DNA of 64,000 nt from Exophiala sp. HKRS030 (GCA_023897205.1 JAHWDD010000005.1:1984001-2048000), one strand, 5' to 3'. Numbered from the stretch's first letter, positions 10,999 through 22,412 are shown. Notes: a model not told the origin generated them from the letters alone. Translations and numbers: made by a program.

Positions 10999-13442
10999 TC
11001 ATTCCCAATCAGCACCCCAGTCCTCATCGTTCACATCCGGTTCCTTCGGTTTAGGGACCTCCTTGATTACCTCCTTTTTCACAACAGCGGCGGCTGCTGG
11101 CCGTTTGGAGGTGGCGGCGACTCCTGCCGATACACTTCTTGGAGGCCCTGATGGTCGAACACCCAGAGTGCCACCGCTGGCTGTCGTCTTGTTCAGGCCT
11201 CTGGGCAATTGCTTTTGAGATTTAGCTTTCGACTGTGCAGCCAGCCATCCTGCGAAATCTGGTTCCCCTCCATCATCAAAAGCCGCTGCAGGTCCAGGGC
11301 TGGACGGCTTCGCTGCGCGATTAGAGGACGCATCGAAGAAGCTATCCCCCTCATCGTCCATAGTGCCCCAAGCATCCATAACATCTTCCTCAAACATGTC
11401 GGGTGGTTGCGACGTGGAGCTTCTAGCCGTGTGAGGCTGTAGGGGCTTGGGTGAAGAGATCGGTTTACCAGGCGCAACGTTTATACTTGGAGTGGCCCGG
11501 CCGGAGGCAGGTAGCGACTGTGTCTGTGTCAAGGCTGATCCATTTGTCGTGCCTGTGGGAGCCATTTCTCCTCGCGCACCAGCTAGCTTGTTCGTGAATG
11601 AAGATATCGCCCATCCTGCCCAACCAGTATCATTTTGGTTTCCCATCCTCGCAGGGGCCGAGGGCGCTGCTGTGGCAGCAGCTCCTCCGGGCGGCAGGAC
11701 GCTGTCTGGCATTGTAGAAGCAAATTTTCGTACCCGATGGAGGTAAATGTCGAGTGCCTTGTTCGCTTGATCCCGAACCAGTTTCTCCTTGTCCACAAGC
11801 ATCGTACAGATGACCGGAAGGATCTTTGTAGCACAATCATCGTCGGTGAAAACATCGATTGTTGCATTCAGCGCCATCAGGGCAGCATTTCTCGCATGTA
11901 CAAAAGGGTCTCTCAGAGCTCGTGTAAAGGCAGCAATGAGCACTTTGGACCTGGAACTTCCCCCAAGATTCCTCGCGATCTTGCCGAGACAGATTGTGGT
12001 GTTTGTACGGATACCAGGCTGTTCATCATTTGCAGTTTTGGCTAAAAATCGCAAGAGCTCCCCATTGATGATGCGGTCAGACAATTTCGATATGACTGAC
12101 AGAACGCCTTTGACTGTTTGCTCCCTGACAATAGGTGCAGTGTCGGTGAATCCAGTTGTTATGGCAGGCCAAATCTTGCCATTGATATCTTTCTGTGATA
12201 TTCTGTCGATCATCAGAGGTAGGTTATCCAGTAGACACACCCTCATGGCACGATCGGGACTGTTGAAGAGGCGAATAATGACAGGCCCGAGTCTGGATTC
12301 GAACTCGTCATCCGACATTTTCAGTCCAATTTTCATGATTGCACCAAATACTCCTGGTCCTCCACCACCGAATTCGACCGATTTCAGCAGCTCGGGCAGA
12401 ATCTTCATCTTGAAAAAGTCTTCCGGGAAGTCATCTGTAAGCTCGTCAAGTTCGCTGCGACAGTCAGTCAAATTGAAAGGTCAAGGTACTGTCAATACTC
12501 ACGCCAGGAATTGGTCCCTTTCTTCTTCGCTCTTCAACCCTAGGCTGTCAGCCCCTTCCGTGATGTGGATGAGAGGGGTCTCGAAAAAGCCTCCAGTTTT
12601 CTTTCCCTGGTCGACGAAATGGCTTGCAACGAGCCTTAGCTTGGGATTTGCATTGACAAGCCTTCGATAACTTTGAACCATGTTGGCAGGAATGCTTCTG
12701 GGTTGGCCGAGTTGATCATTGCCCATGAAACTGCCATTGAAAGCTTCAAATACCAAGATACCCAAGCCATAGGCGTCCGGCGCTCCAAGAGGGTTCTTTT
12801 TGATGGTGGACCAGCCGCCGTTGGCCACTTCAGGAGGTGCATATCGATTAGAATCTGGTAGCAGACTGCCATATGTATAGATGATGGCATCGTCCTCGTT
12901 CATGGAACTCAATAACTCAAAGCCGCCAAGTTTCCACTCTCCGCTTTCGCTGGTGTATACCGAAGAGACACGAACGGCGCCGTGAACGGATGAAGCGTCA
13001 CTGTTGATAAACTTCAGGGTAGAAGAAATGCTGTACAGCCCCCATTTTATGGTCTCCTCGCTCAGACTCTTGCGCTTTATGTGCCAGCTCAGCGGTGTAA
13101 CCTTTTCTGTGATTATGTAGATGTTCGTTTCATTCTCGACCACATCTATGACTCTTATGACCCCGGGGTGTCGCAGTGTTCGCAATTTCCGGGCTGCATT
13201 CTTCGCTAAGGGTAATCGTGCTTTGTCTTTGTTGATATCAAAGGTGAAAAGGGAGCAGGGAGTGTTGTCATCCTAGATGATATTTAGCAACTGTCCATCT
13301 TGCGTTGGGCCTTTGATACCTTCTTGACAGCGTTATGTACGCTCCATATCGATTCTCCCGCGTCAATTCTGTCTCCGATGGTGACTGGGAAGGAACTGGA
13401 CTTTGCGATGGCAGAGGCGACTGCGGATTTGAGAAAGTCCAT
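10999..13442 (-). CDS. SCY1-like pseudokinase (Cex1/SCYL1 family)
   Basis: Model join(10999..12454,12503..13272,13320..13442), 782 residues. Introns are 48 and 47 bp. The family acts in tRNA nuclear export and COPI-linked Golgi traffic as a scaffold, not as a kinase. Residues 1-270 form a kinase-like fold whose catalytic sites are degenerate: SSVHGAVRVSSVY replaces the HRD loop and LGGFELL replaces DFG. Residues 300-530 are HEAT repeats (for example MRVCLLDNLPLMIDRI, ALRDPFVHARNAALMAL). The tail is disordered and acidic, ending in NDEDWGADWE, a C-terminus typical of this family. The 13272/13320 junction joins SVHNAVKK to DDNTPCSLF and matches the family's domain start. Its donor, GTATCA, is weak. 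The gene diverges from the SDR gene. Confidence 0.9.
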
Positions 13443-13736
13443 GAACGGCCATGCGCTGGTGATGAGCAAAGCGGATCGAGGACGGCAGTACGGAGTACAA
13501 TCGGCAGTAATTAGCTGGTCAGGAGGATGGACTGCTGAATAGTTCAGTTTGTTCTACTCGAAGACGTGGACTTCGGGCCATCTGCGTCCGTTTTCGATGG
13601 ACACCGCGACCAAATTCCTCCCCGCGTCGCTCGCTCTCCACTGAACATCCCACCAAGTCGTCTGTACTACAAAGTCCGCAACGACGAACATATAAAGTCT
13701 CGGCTACTTACCTGTTCAAATCAAACATTTATAAAA
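13443..13736. promoter_or_regulatory. Short bidirectional promoter region
   Basis: 294 bp separate the start codons of the Scy1-like gene (minus) and the SDR gene (plus), so the two probably share a promoter. It contains an exact TACGGAGTA copy at 13489-13497. Confidence 0.6.
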
Positions 13737-14753
13737 ATGGCCACTCGAACTCCTACCAGGCGAACGTTCTCGTCTACAAATATGCCAAAAGATGTGGTCT
13801 ACAGACCACACGAGGGCAAGTTTGGTATTGTCACAGGAGGATCGAGAGGTGACTGCGCCCGAAGCTGAAGAACGAGAATCGATTCCTGACGTTATATAGG
13901 TATTGGAGCCGCTGTAGCTCGCAACTTGGCCGCAAAAGGTTGCTCGCTGCTACTTGTCTACACCTCCGACTCATCCACCGAACCTACCAAAGCCCTATGT
14001 GAGGAGCTCAGCAACGAGTATGGTATCATCTGCACTTCGGTCCAGGCAGACCTGTCAGAACCTAGCCGAGCAGCTCCTCATATTGTATCAACGGCCAAAA
14101 ACCATTTCTCTCATCCTCGTAGTGGAGCTTTCCAGATCGACATCGTTATCAACAACGCAGGAATCGCCGGGAATAAGCTGTTGAACGACCCCGAACTGGG
14201 GCCGATCGAAGAGACCCAATTCCACAAGCAGTACAATGTGAACGTCCTTGCTCCTTTGCTGCTCGTCCAGGCCTGTCAGCCATATCTGCCCAAGGATCGC
14301 ACGGGTCGCATTGTGAACGTCTCGAGCGTGTCGGCGCCTCTTGGATGCGAGTCACAATCGATATACGCAGGAACAAAGGCGGCGCTTGAAGCAATGACAA
14401 GAGTATGGGCTCGCGAGTTGGCTGAGAACTGTACTGTCAACGCCATCAACCCGGGTCCGGTCTGGGGAGACATGTATAGTCAAGCAGGGGAGAAATTCTG
14501 GAAGATCAATCAGCAATATGTGGACCAAGCTCCTTTGATGAACTACAAGGGTGGCGATGCTGCCGTTCAGAGCCGAGCAGGTGGAAATCCCGAGGAGTAT
14601 GACAATATTGTTATGAAGGGAATGGGTGGGAAGAGACCTGGATTCACCGACGAAATCGCAGGCGTGATTGGCATGCTTTGTTCCCAGGAAAGTGGTTGGA
14701 CAACTGGTAGTGTTATTTGTGCAAACGGTGGCATGAAGATGTCGATAGCATAG
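13737..14753 (+). CDS. Short-chain dehydrogenase/reductase, 3-oxoacyl-ACP-reductase-like
   Basis: Model join(13737..13848,13900..14753), 321 residues, with a 51 bp intron splitting the Gly codon of the cofactor loop. The spliced protein shows the NAD(P)-binding TGGSRGIG loop near residues 34-41, the NNAG motif, and the catalytic Ser (VSSVSAP) with YAGTK (YxxxK). The classical SDR order and length fit FabG-like oxidoreductases. The first 20 residues are Arg/Thr/Ser-rich and could target mitochondria, which would suit a mitochondrial fatty-acid-synthesis reductase. The substrate cannot be read from sequence. The C-terminal part ends in SVICANGGMKMSIA, resembling the usual DGG-type SDR ending. 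Confidence 0.9.
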
Positions 14754-14990
14754 ACCTCTGTCCCAGGAAGACTTTGCTGGAAAATATAGTACCAGACAAT
14801 ATATTGAATCTAGAAGTGCACACGCAGAATACGAATTTAATATCAACATCGGGGTGAGTTGGCGGTCACTAAGCCGCAGTTTTGCCGAGCAGTATCTTCG
14901 ATCAAACTTCTTCCTCATGCCCATCTACCATTCTTACCACGACGAAACAACAGTATATTCTGCGCCTCAAGTGGAAAGAAGACCGACAAG

Positions 14991-15695
14991 ATGGTCGACA
15001 TCGTCCCAGTCTCCTCATATCCTTCACACATCTCACTGCTTCCGTCAATACAGCAATGCAACCTAAGCAACCTTCCAGAGAACTACTTCCTTAAATACTA
15101 CCTCTACCACGCCTTGACATGGCCTCAACTCTCCTTCGTCGCCGTCGTTCGCGGGCCGGGCGGTAAACCATCGGCATATCCAAAAGTTGTGGGCTATGTG
15201 TTAGCAAAGATGGAGGAAGACCCGCCCGACGGCGTTCAGCATGGCCATATTACGAGTTTGTCGGTGATGCGGACACATAGACGGCTCGGCATCGCAGAAA
15301 GATTGATGAGAATGAGTCAAAGAGCCATGGCAGAGGTTTTCAACGCCAACTATGTCAGTCTGCATGTGAGAATGTCGAATTCGGCCGCTCTACATTTGTA
15401 CAGAGATACACTGGGTTTCCAAGTGGACAAGATCGAGAGCAAATACTACGCCGACGGAGAGGATGCATATGCAATGAGGATGGATCTGCGGAGTATGCAG
15501 ATCAAGGACGTCCCTGAAGAGGATGAAGATGAGGGCGACGGCGTCGGCTCCTTAGGGAAGAAAGGCGAGGATGGAGAGGCTGTGAACGGTGAGGGGGGGA
15601 AGAAGGAGAAAATGGTCAAGGTCAAGATTGGTCGTCAACTAGGTGTGGGTGATCTAGTCGAGAAGAATGAAGGCTCGACGAGCGCACAATACTGA
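14991..15695 (+). CDS. ARD1: N-terminal acetyltransferase catalytic subunit Naa10 (Ard1) of NatA
   Basis: Transfers acetyl from acetyl-CoA to nascent N-termini at the ribosome, acting with an Naa15 partner. 234 residues, one exon, start at 14991. The protein keeps the family's substrate-site blocks [20 protein letters not shown] near residues 26-45, [31 protein letters not shown] with the RxxGxA acetyl-CoA loop, [18 protein letters not shown] and the [12 protein letters not shown] hallmark. The GNAT fold ends near residue 165. The rest is a Glu/Asp/Lys-rich tail, as in other fungal Naa10 proteins. A short insertion ([11 protein letters not shown]) lies between beta strands compared with animal Naa10. 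It lies 237 bp downstream of the SDR gene on the same strand, with no functional link evident. Confidence 0.95.
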   Translation: MVDIVPVSSYPSHISLLPSIQQCNLSNLPENYFLKYYLYHALTWPQLSFVAVVRGPGGKPSAYPKVVGYVLAKMEEDPPDGVQHGHITSLSVMRTHRRLGIAERLMRMSQRAMAEVFNANYVSLHVRMSNSAALHLYRDTLGFQVDKIESKYYADGEDAYAMRMDLRSMQIKDVPEEDEDEGDGVGSLGKKGEDGEAVNGEGGKKEKMVKVKIGRQLGVGDLVEKNEGSTSAQY

Positions 15696-15926
15696 AGCGT
15701 TGGCGCAGTGGGAGGTGGTCAGTGATTCGTATGGCCTCGAAGAGCATACCCTGTCATGAGCGAGCATTGCTTTGTTATACAAAAGTGGCATTACCAGTGC
15801 AGGACGAGAACAGACGAGCTACCAGATGTACGTCTATGTCTGCCATGACAAAAAGACTCGCAAAAGAAAAAATCAAACCATTCTCAGAAGACTCAATAGG
15901 GTATACCTGATACTCCCACAATTGGT

Positions 15927-16646
15927 CTACCTTCTCGTTGCACTCTGATAACTTGGCAACTCTTCATCCCATTGCTCAGCTCTCCTGCTATCCCTGCCAT
16001 CGTCCCTGCTTCTCCCACGCTTTTGATCCCGTGGGTGTTCACGAGCCTCCCCTTCAGATTCATCCTCACTATGCCCTCTCGCAGCATCCATGCTTTGGCG
16101 CCTGAATGGGCTTTGCCTTTCCCTATTTCGTTCCTCGTCACGCATTGCACTCCTTGACCGATTTTGTCCCTGATTCTGGTATTGCATATTGCCAGGGTCC
16201 AATCCCCGCTCACGAGAGTCATGCCGCATATCTTCCTCCATCCGTCTCTGCGCTGCCATCTGACGTTCTTCATGCTTTCGATCGGCTCGGTCACTATACA
16301 TGCCCATGGCGCCGCCAACAAGGGTGCCCAAAAGGCCCTGTCGCCTGCCACCATACATTCCGGGACCACCGAAGCCCCTACCGAAGCCTCCACCAAGACC
16401 TCCACCAAGACCTCCACCAAAGCTGTTGCACCGACACCGACGATGACCACACATGTTGCATACCACGCCTCTCATACCTCTCATGCCCATGGTGGGACCA
16501 TAACCTGGCCCATATCCAGGCCCGTATCCAGGATTGTAACCCCGGCCGTTGTTGCCATCGACGTATACGTTGACTTGTGGATTCATAGGTTGGTCATAGC
16601 CTCCTTGAGGAGGACCATCGTAGTAATTGTTGTTATTGCGGTTCAT
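15927..16646 (-). CDS. Gly/Arg/Asn-rich hypothetical protein with a short Cys-rich knot
   Basis: 239 residues, single exon; function unknown. The N-terminus is Asn/Tyr/Gly/Pro-rich with three GYGP repeats (residues 36-50). A compact CNMCGHRRCRC segment (about 63-73) could bind a metal. It is followed by repeated GGGL/GGGF units and a hydrophobic Gly patch (GLLGTLVGGAMGMY). The second half is highly charged Arg/Glu/Asp/Gln (residues 115-230) and predicted to be disordered or coiled. The tail contains LPSYQSA, an LPxY-like sequence that could recruit a WW-domain protein, though this is speculative. Such low-complexity proteins are common in Pezizomycotina and often tied to stress granules or RNA, but nothing here proves that. 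Confidence 0.72.
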   Translation of the reverse strand: MNRNNNNYYDGPPQGGYDQPMNPQVNVYVDGNNGRGYNPGYGPGYGPGYGPTMGMRGMRGVVCNMCGHRRCRCNSFGGGLGGGLGGGFGRGFGGPGMYGGRRQGLLGTLVGGAMGMYSDRADRKHEERQMAAQRRMEEDMRHDSRERGLDPGNMQYQNQGQNRSRSAMRDEERNRERQSPFRRQSMDAARGHSEDESEGEAREHPRDQKRGRSRDDGRDSRRAEQWDEELPSYQSATRR

Positions 16647-17803
16647 GGTGGGACAAAGGTGAGACGGTTAGGGTCAAGGAAGAAAGACGGGCAGCGATAA
16701 GGCCTTGATTTTGCAGGGTTCGTACCCTGAAATCTGTCTACAGGTGATGGAAGTACAGCATGTGCGGGGAGAAAGAGGTACTTTTCCTTTCAAAGGGACC
16801 GAACAGTATCTATATACCCTGTATTACTGTTTACCCCTCGCAGTTGTCGAACGCGTAATGTAGAAGGATCGACCTTTGAACCATGTTCTGATACATCGTT
16901 CATTAGCCTCAGGCAGCATGGATAGTGGTCAACGGTCAGCCGCAGGTGCAGGATGGCCCGTTATGCGATGGCGATTGGCGGTGGTTGAGCCTGAACCAGC
17001 GATAGTCTCCGCACTGTGTAGACATTTTGAATACCAGTCGAAACTATGCCTAGAAGGGCCAACTCCGCGAAGATGAATACGTGAATTGTTAAATACGAGG
17101 GACTTTTGACACTCCAAAGATAACTCTGTGATGCTCTCGTAACCGGTATCAAAGGTCTTGTTGATCATCACTTTGAGGAGTCTAGGATTTAGCGGTGATA
17201 TGTCGACTGAGTAGTGATGGCAAAATGTAACACTCGTCGCAAGTGAGGGCAAAGCGATGAGGGAGAATAAGATGTTCATTCTCCCTGGCGTCTCTTTGAT
17301 AAATCTTCCCATCTATTCCGTATCTACTCCCCCGTGCAACAGGATTTCATCAAATGCCATGCTCGTAATCAGACTTTTGGTATGCAAGTAATAGCTGGCC
17401 TGGAGATCAAGTCCGTCACTTATATAACTTCAGCCCTGAGCTTGCAGACCACGATCACTCTATTCGTCAAATGGCCCATTGCTGCCTGGGACAATGCGAC
17501 CTCATGTGGACCGTCGATATCCGTCGTTGTCAGCAATGGTGGTAAGTGGCGTCAAAAAAGTACGCTCCGACCAATCGCAGTCGGTTATGCAGGCCCCGCA
17601 TCTTTGGTAATATGCACATGAAGACATGGCTTATTGCTCTTGAATTGACCATTCGAGTCATGGCTTTGCAGACGCTCCAGGCACCGAAAGGGCCCAATAT
17701 TGACTTGTCGCAGAAATATATACACTCGCGACCAATCCCCCTTGCGGAAACCCGAGGTCGACGTTTCGAATTCTCGCTGGAAAATACAAACTTGCCGCCC
17801 GCA
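16647..17803. other. Divergent intergenic region
   Basis: About 1.15 kb between the Gly/Arg-rich gene (minus) and the Zn2Cys6 gene (plus). It includes one weak candidate small secreted frame (listed separately). A frame co-linear with the regulator's first exon is open from an ATG at 17546. Confidence 0.5.
16929..17279 (-). CDS. Weak candidate: small secreted protein
   Basis: A 116-residue open frame from the ATG at 17279. Its only supporting feature is a good signal-peptide-like start (MNILFSLIALPSLATSV) followed by three cysteines in the mature part. The C-terminal 30 residues are low-complexity and look non-coding, so either an intron is missed or the frame is random. No family is recognised. 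Confidence 0.2.
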   Translation of the reverse strand: MNILFSLIALPSLATSVTFCHHYSVDISPLNPRLLKVMINKTFDTGYESITELSLECQKSLVFNNSRIHLRGVGPSRHSFDWYSKCLHSAETIAGSGSTTANRHRITGHPAPAADR

Positions 17804-19726
17804 ATGGCTACCACCACGTTAGTCGAGGAAGTACCCGAAAGTGACAAGCCGAAACGAACACGCAAAACCCACAACAAGGTCCGGACAGGATGCTTAACAT
17901 GCAAGTACGTTTGCGCAAGTACAGCTTCTCTTGATTGCATGAAGTGGGAGTTAACATTATGATCCTACAGGATCCGCCGGAAGAAGTGCGACGAGGAAAA
18001 GCCCTTTTGCCGTAGATGTACCTCAACAGGTCGTAAATGCGACGGTTATGCCCAAGAGCCATCTCCGCCCACCTCCCACGAAGACTCTCCCACGAGTATA
18101 TGCGAACCGGGTCCGAAGCGCCAGAGGACGAGCACGAATACTAAAGTAGCCATTCCATCTCTGTCCAAACCCAGGAAACAACTGGTTGTAGTGGACGAAG
18201 GACTGTCTCTATTATATCGGCCTCCTTCGAACGTCTTGTTCGAAAAGGACAATGACTTCTACTGTTTTGATTTTTTCCGATCGAGAACAGGCCCCGAATT
18301 CGCCGCTTATTTCGACAGCTCGATATGGCGAACATATGTCACCAAAGCCGCCCTCCAACATCCGACCGTCCTAGCAGCTGCCGCAGCGGTCGGTGCTGTC
18401 CATCGTAGGTTCGAATTAGGAATTTCCAAAGAAGCCTTCGAGTACTGCGACTTATCGGACAAACTATACCAAAAGGCACTACGGATGTTGTCCAACGACA
18501 TGGCCTCCGAGGTGCCGAATGCGGCCGAGATCAACATGGTGGCAATGAAACTATTCAGCCTCTTCGAGACGTTCCAAGGGAACTACGACGCGGCGCAGCT
18601 ACACATGACCAATGGCCTCAAGGGACTTTTGAGACGGAACATGCGCACGACGTACAAAGACACGCAGTACCGCACAGTCGACCTGAACTACGAGAGCCTG
18701 CGGCGACTCTTTCTCAAACTCGAACTAGAGTCCGTCCGGCTGTTCGGCGGCCTCGCGACGATCCTCAGCGAACCTGAAGACGCCATACCCGCGCCATCCC
18801 TCAACCCGTTTGACGCGGAATCAGTCTCGTACCTGCCGGACCCGAACCCCTATACGATCCCCCGGGCGTTCACCTCCCTCTCCCAGGCGCGCGACGTGCT
18901 CTTCACCGAGACGAAATGGATCTGGCACACCTGGATGCTCCTCGAACAGGGGGACCTGATCGGGTCCGGATTCTCCCGCCACCACGCGCACATCTCGCGC
19001 CTGCTCCAGTGGTCCATGGCGTACGCGGAATTCTCCAAGACGGAACGCGACCGCCGGGAATCCAGCTCGCAGGAGAAGCACTGCGGCCACCTCCTGAAGG
19101 CGTACCGCGAGGCGTCGTACCTTTTGCTCCTCACCCAGATGGCCTTCCACTCCCCCGAGACCGGCGAGGTGATTGTGCCGCTCTGCGACCCTCCCGAGAC
19201 GTGCGACTGCCACAAGTCCTGCCGGACGTACGCCGAACGCAAGGAGGCGCTCAGCGCGCACTTTGCCCGCATCCTCGTCCTGTGCGAGAGCATCTTCAAC
19301 CGCTCCTCCTTCTTCGCCTATGAGGAGCACAGCATCAGCGTCGACTCGGGCATCGGCCCGCCGCTCTACCTCGGCAGCACGCGCTGCCGCTCGACAAAAG
19401 TCCGCCACCAGGTCACGAGCCTGCTGGAGGAGAGCGAGATCCAGCGCCGCGTCTGGGACACCCTGGGCGTCTACACCATCGCCGAGAAGATGAGCAGCAT
19501 CGAGGAACACGCCGTCGTCGGCTGCGGCGCCGTCGCCGCCGAACTCGAGCCCAAGTGGGTCGACATGACCTTCTTTCTGGACGAGAGGCGCGCCTTGCTG
19601 AGGTATTGCACCCCCGACAGAGAAGGGCAGGGCGGGAAGTTCAGAGGCACCGGCTTGGTCACGGATCGGTTCACGGGGAGCGGGAGTGGAGCCTTGGTCT
19701 GGACTCAGGAGTGGATTTCTTTTTGA
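17804..19726 (+). CDS. Zn2Cys6 fungal transcription factor
   Basis: Model join(17804..17904,17971..19726), 618 residues. The 66 bp intron (gtacgt..ctacag) interrupts the binuclear cluster, a common position. Splicing restores C30-x2-C33-x6-C40-x6-C47-x2-C50-x6-C57, the GAL4-type DNA-binding domain, with a basic stretch in front (KRTRKTHNKVRTG). The C-terminal part is the fungal-specific middle/ligand region (AAVGAVHRRFELG, LFSLFETFQGNYDAAQLHMTNGLKGL, a pattern common in uncharacterised regulators). A Cys-rich insert (CDPPETCDCHKSC) sits near residue 440. The frame stays open upstream to an ATG at 17546, so an 86-residue longer form is possible. Base use changes sharply inside the gene: A/T-tolerant before about 18640, strongly G/C-ending after. 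The target pathway is unknown. Confidence 0.9.
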
Positions 19727-20189
19727 GCTACTTACCTGTGTAATTATCAGCAAATATATGGAACAGCAATGAACAGGAAAAGGGGGACCGGAACAGGAAC
19801 AGGAACAGGAACAGGAACATGAAGAGGGACGAGGGTTCACTGTATGTATCAAATAGCATTGACGAGCTAGAATTGAGAAAAGAAAAACTTCATACCCCAA
19901 AGATCTGGTATCGATCATTGTTGGCTTTGTACGTGGTCGGTACCCCGGGTCATTACAATAGTATGTGCTTATCGGTGTATACACCGTGAACTCCTCCTGG
20001 TCCCGCTTGCTATGACGCCAATCGCCCGACAAGTAGAAGAGAAAGAACTCGAATCTATCAACCGCGGAGCGTATGGTCAATGGACAGCTGCGATTTGGCC
20101 GAGAATGCTCTCATCTCAGCATTCAACTGGGGTAGAAGCCCGAATTGAGACAACGCGCACGCAGAACGGCACCACCCTGCACCGCCATT
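19727..20189. other. Intergenic, convergent 3' ends with hexamer repeat
   Basis: 463 bp between converging genes. Apart from the GAACAG repeat listed separately it holds A-rich sequence typical of 3' UTRs. No gene seen. Confidence 0.55.
19791..19820. repeat. Tandem hexamer repeat (GAACAG)n
   Basis: Four perfect GAACAG units plus a fifth ending in T instead of G, in the 3' flank of the Zn2Cys6 gene. Likely a length-variable microsatellite. Confidence 0.9.
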
Positions 20190-21149
20190 CTATCTCGCTC
20201 TCCTCCTGAACCCGAATTTACCTGGTTCCCGGCCGGAGCCTTGGCCGTCCTTTTCTCTCACGGTCGTCCCCGCGGCGTTCGCGCGGCTCCTCCTCTCGGC
20301 CTTGCGTCGGCCCGTACAGCAGCACACGCCACAGCACGTCCCGATCTGCATCAGGAACCCCATCAGGTTGAACCCCGTGGCCACCCACATGAAGGCCAGC
20401 ATCGGCTTGCCCAGGTAGGCGCGGATGTTGAGGTCCTCGGCGCCCGAGAACTTGTCCTGGAAGATGACAAACATGACGGTGGCGATCACCGACGCCGCGG
20501 CCGTGAACAACAACGCGGCAAAGGTCAGGACGGTGATGGGCAACTGGCGGAAGAAGATCCTCCGCGCCTTGTGCTGCCACCTCGGCCTCTTGCTGAAGCC
20601 CAGGGGGGCGAGAAACACGCACAAGAAGCTGAGGATGGTGCCGATCAGGAAGCACACAAACATCCACCGGCTGGCCAGCTTGACCAGGTTCAGGACGTCG
20701 ACGACCTCGGTGGGCAAGGTGATGCTCGCCCCGGCCAAGAGTTCGTTCAGGATGATGTCGACCGGGTTGAACCAGTAGAGCGTCTTGGCCGGGCTGCAGT
20801 AGGTGATGCCTTGGTCGTCGTAGCCCTCGCAGAAATTCCACAGTCCCACCTGATAGAAATCGTGGAGGCCGATGGTCTGGGCGATGCTGTTGATGAAGGC
20901 GGCGTTCGGGAACGACGACGGGATGATGTCCGCGAGGCTGATCCGGAGAAAGTACGTCGAGCGGATGACGGCCTTGTCGTTGATGTTGCCGATCTCGACG
21001 AGGATGAGGAAAATCGTCGACAAGAGGTAGGCGAGGCCGGTGTAGATGCGGAGGCCCGTTGGTCGGGGTTTCTGATAGTTGGAAAGAGGATCGTTTTTGG
21101 GTTCGCTCGAGGGTGACGTCGTCTGCTTGGACCGTGAGAAGAGGCCCAT
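20190..21149 (-). CDS. Sur7/PalI-type four-helix membrane protein
   Basis: 319 residues, one exon. Four hydrophobic segments lie near residues 33-53, 161-184, 204-230 and 252-278. Between the first and second is a long outer loop with the GLWNFCEGY motif (about 102-110) and a second Cys (ITYCSPAK), the W-GLW-C-C-like arrangement shared by Sur7/PalI and claudin-like proteins. Members organise the MCC/eisosome domain of the plasma membrane or sense ambient pH, and I cannot say which branch this is. The cytosolic tail is Arg/Lys-rich with a juxtamembrane CCGVCCC cluster suited to palmitoylation. The eisosome gene Eis1 lies 3.5 kb away. Third-position GC is very high. Confidence 0.85.
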   Translation of the reverse strand: MGLFSRSKQTTSPSSEPKNDPLSNYQKPRPTGLRIYTGLAYLLSTIFLILVEIGNINDKAVIRSTYFLRISLADIIPSSFPNAAFINSIAQTIGLHDFYQVGLWNFCEGYDDQGITYCSPAKTLYWFNPVDIILNELLAGASITLPTEVVDVLNLVKLASRWMFVCFLIGTILSFLCVFLAPLGFSKRPRWQHKARRIFFRQLPITVLTFAALLFTAAASVIATVMFVIFQDKFSGAEDLNIRAYLGKPMLAFMWVATGFNLMGFLMQIGTCCGVCCCTGRRKAERRSRANAAGTTVREKDGQGSGREPGKFGFRRRAR

Positions 21150-22412
21150 TGTGACGGGATGGCGCCTGAAGGGGAAAGAGAAGACACCCCGGATGGCGGA
21201 AGGATGTTGGTGTGTGATGTATTATTGCAGGGAGATGGTGAAGAAGAGGCGTTTGAAACAAATGCTCGTAGGGAAAAAAATTAAAGACTCCCTCGAGGGA
21301 CTCGTCAAGGTCGGATTAAGGTGCTTCGAGGACGTTTTTGGTGCGTCATGGTCCTTGGGTCAAGTACGACATGTGCAAAAAAGTTGACTAAGGACGGAAA
21401 GGAGGTGAATTGTGTGGTGTCTACATATAGAGGGGAGGGAAGATCTGTTGAGCGCAGGTTCCGTATCTCATCAGTTTGGGCTTCAGCCTTGGGGTTATTG
21501 TTCTTGTCACTGTTTGTCGCTCTGTTGCTCGTTGTTGGGTCATTGATGTGGCTGAGGGAGAGTGGATTCGAAATGACATATTTCACGCACTGAATTGAAC
21601 ATCCCATGCCTGATCAGGACTAGACTAGGTGGATATGCCGACGTCCCGGAACCTTGATATCTTTTCAAGCGAGGATGTTGATCACGTGACTGGTATAATC
21701 TTTGCTTGTCAGACGGAGGAAATTATTTGATCTTTCGACTAGACGAATCTTCATTTTGTGGTCCAGAAGGCAGCGAGATCAGTGTTTTGCAGGCTGAAAT
21801 GGACTGTGGAGAGTAAATAATGAATCCCAACTTCCACAAAAGTTTAGCAGATCTAGACCTAGATCAATCTCAAGATACTCTGCAAAAGGCGTCTGTGCCT
21901 GAAAATTGTCAAAGTCTCTTGTCACAGTATCCAAGACAACACACGTCATTGCGCTCTTGTGGCAATTTAGTACTCCATACTGTACGAGTAGGAACTCCAT
22001 GTATTACTTGTACCTAGATTGGTGCGCAAAAGGAGACGACAAGGTTGAAAAGGGTGGTCAGTTTGTCACTAGTGACCTGACTAAATACTCCGTACTCGTA
22101 CTTCCGTATATCTCACTTGTCTCTGCCTTACCTGCCTACACAAGTAGGTACAATACCTACTTGGTATCCACCAAAAGGCTCGTACCCAACTGACGCCGCG
22201 CATCATATCCCCGTCACCATCAAGTTTTTCGTCAGATCCATTCTACCCCGTTATCGTCACTCTACAGTACTTCGTATGAGTTCGAGAGAGTCTTCGCACC
22301 TCTATATATATTTTTGGGGGTATATCGACTGACCCTTTTTTTGGTCTCTTGGTCTACTACTACTACACATTATCGCTTTTGACTTCTTCCTCTGAGAAAA
22401 GTCCACCCCGCC
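21150..22412. promoter_or_regulatory. Divergent intergenic region between Sur7-like and PLC-like genes
   Basis: 1.26 kb containing both promoters. It holds TACTCCGTA at 22086-22094, a 23-base perfect inverted repeat at 22141-22163 (10-base arms, 3-base loop) and a TATATATATTTT run near 22302-22313 about 100 bases before the PLC-like start. No gene is recognised. Confidence 0.6.
22141..22163. repeat. Perfect inverted repeat with TAGGTA/TACCTA arms
   Basis: CAAGTAGGTA and its reverse complement are separated by CAA, about 250 bases upstream of the PLC-like start codon. It could be a dimeric regulator site or a hairpin. Confidence 0.85.

Noticed and set aside
18821..20080. A 419-codon minus-strand open frame opposite the Zn2Cys6 gene
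   Set aside because: It lies antisense to G/C-ending codons, where stop codons are rare by composition. The sense strand has the zinc cluster, correct splicing and family pattern. The antisense protein is Ala/Asp/Glu/Arg-rich low complexity.
20145..21116. 323-codon plus-strand frame opposite the Sur7-like gene
   Set aside because: Shadow of the four-helix protein, with Gln/Glu/Asp/Arg-rich low complexity and no membrane segments.
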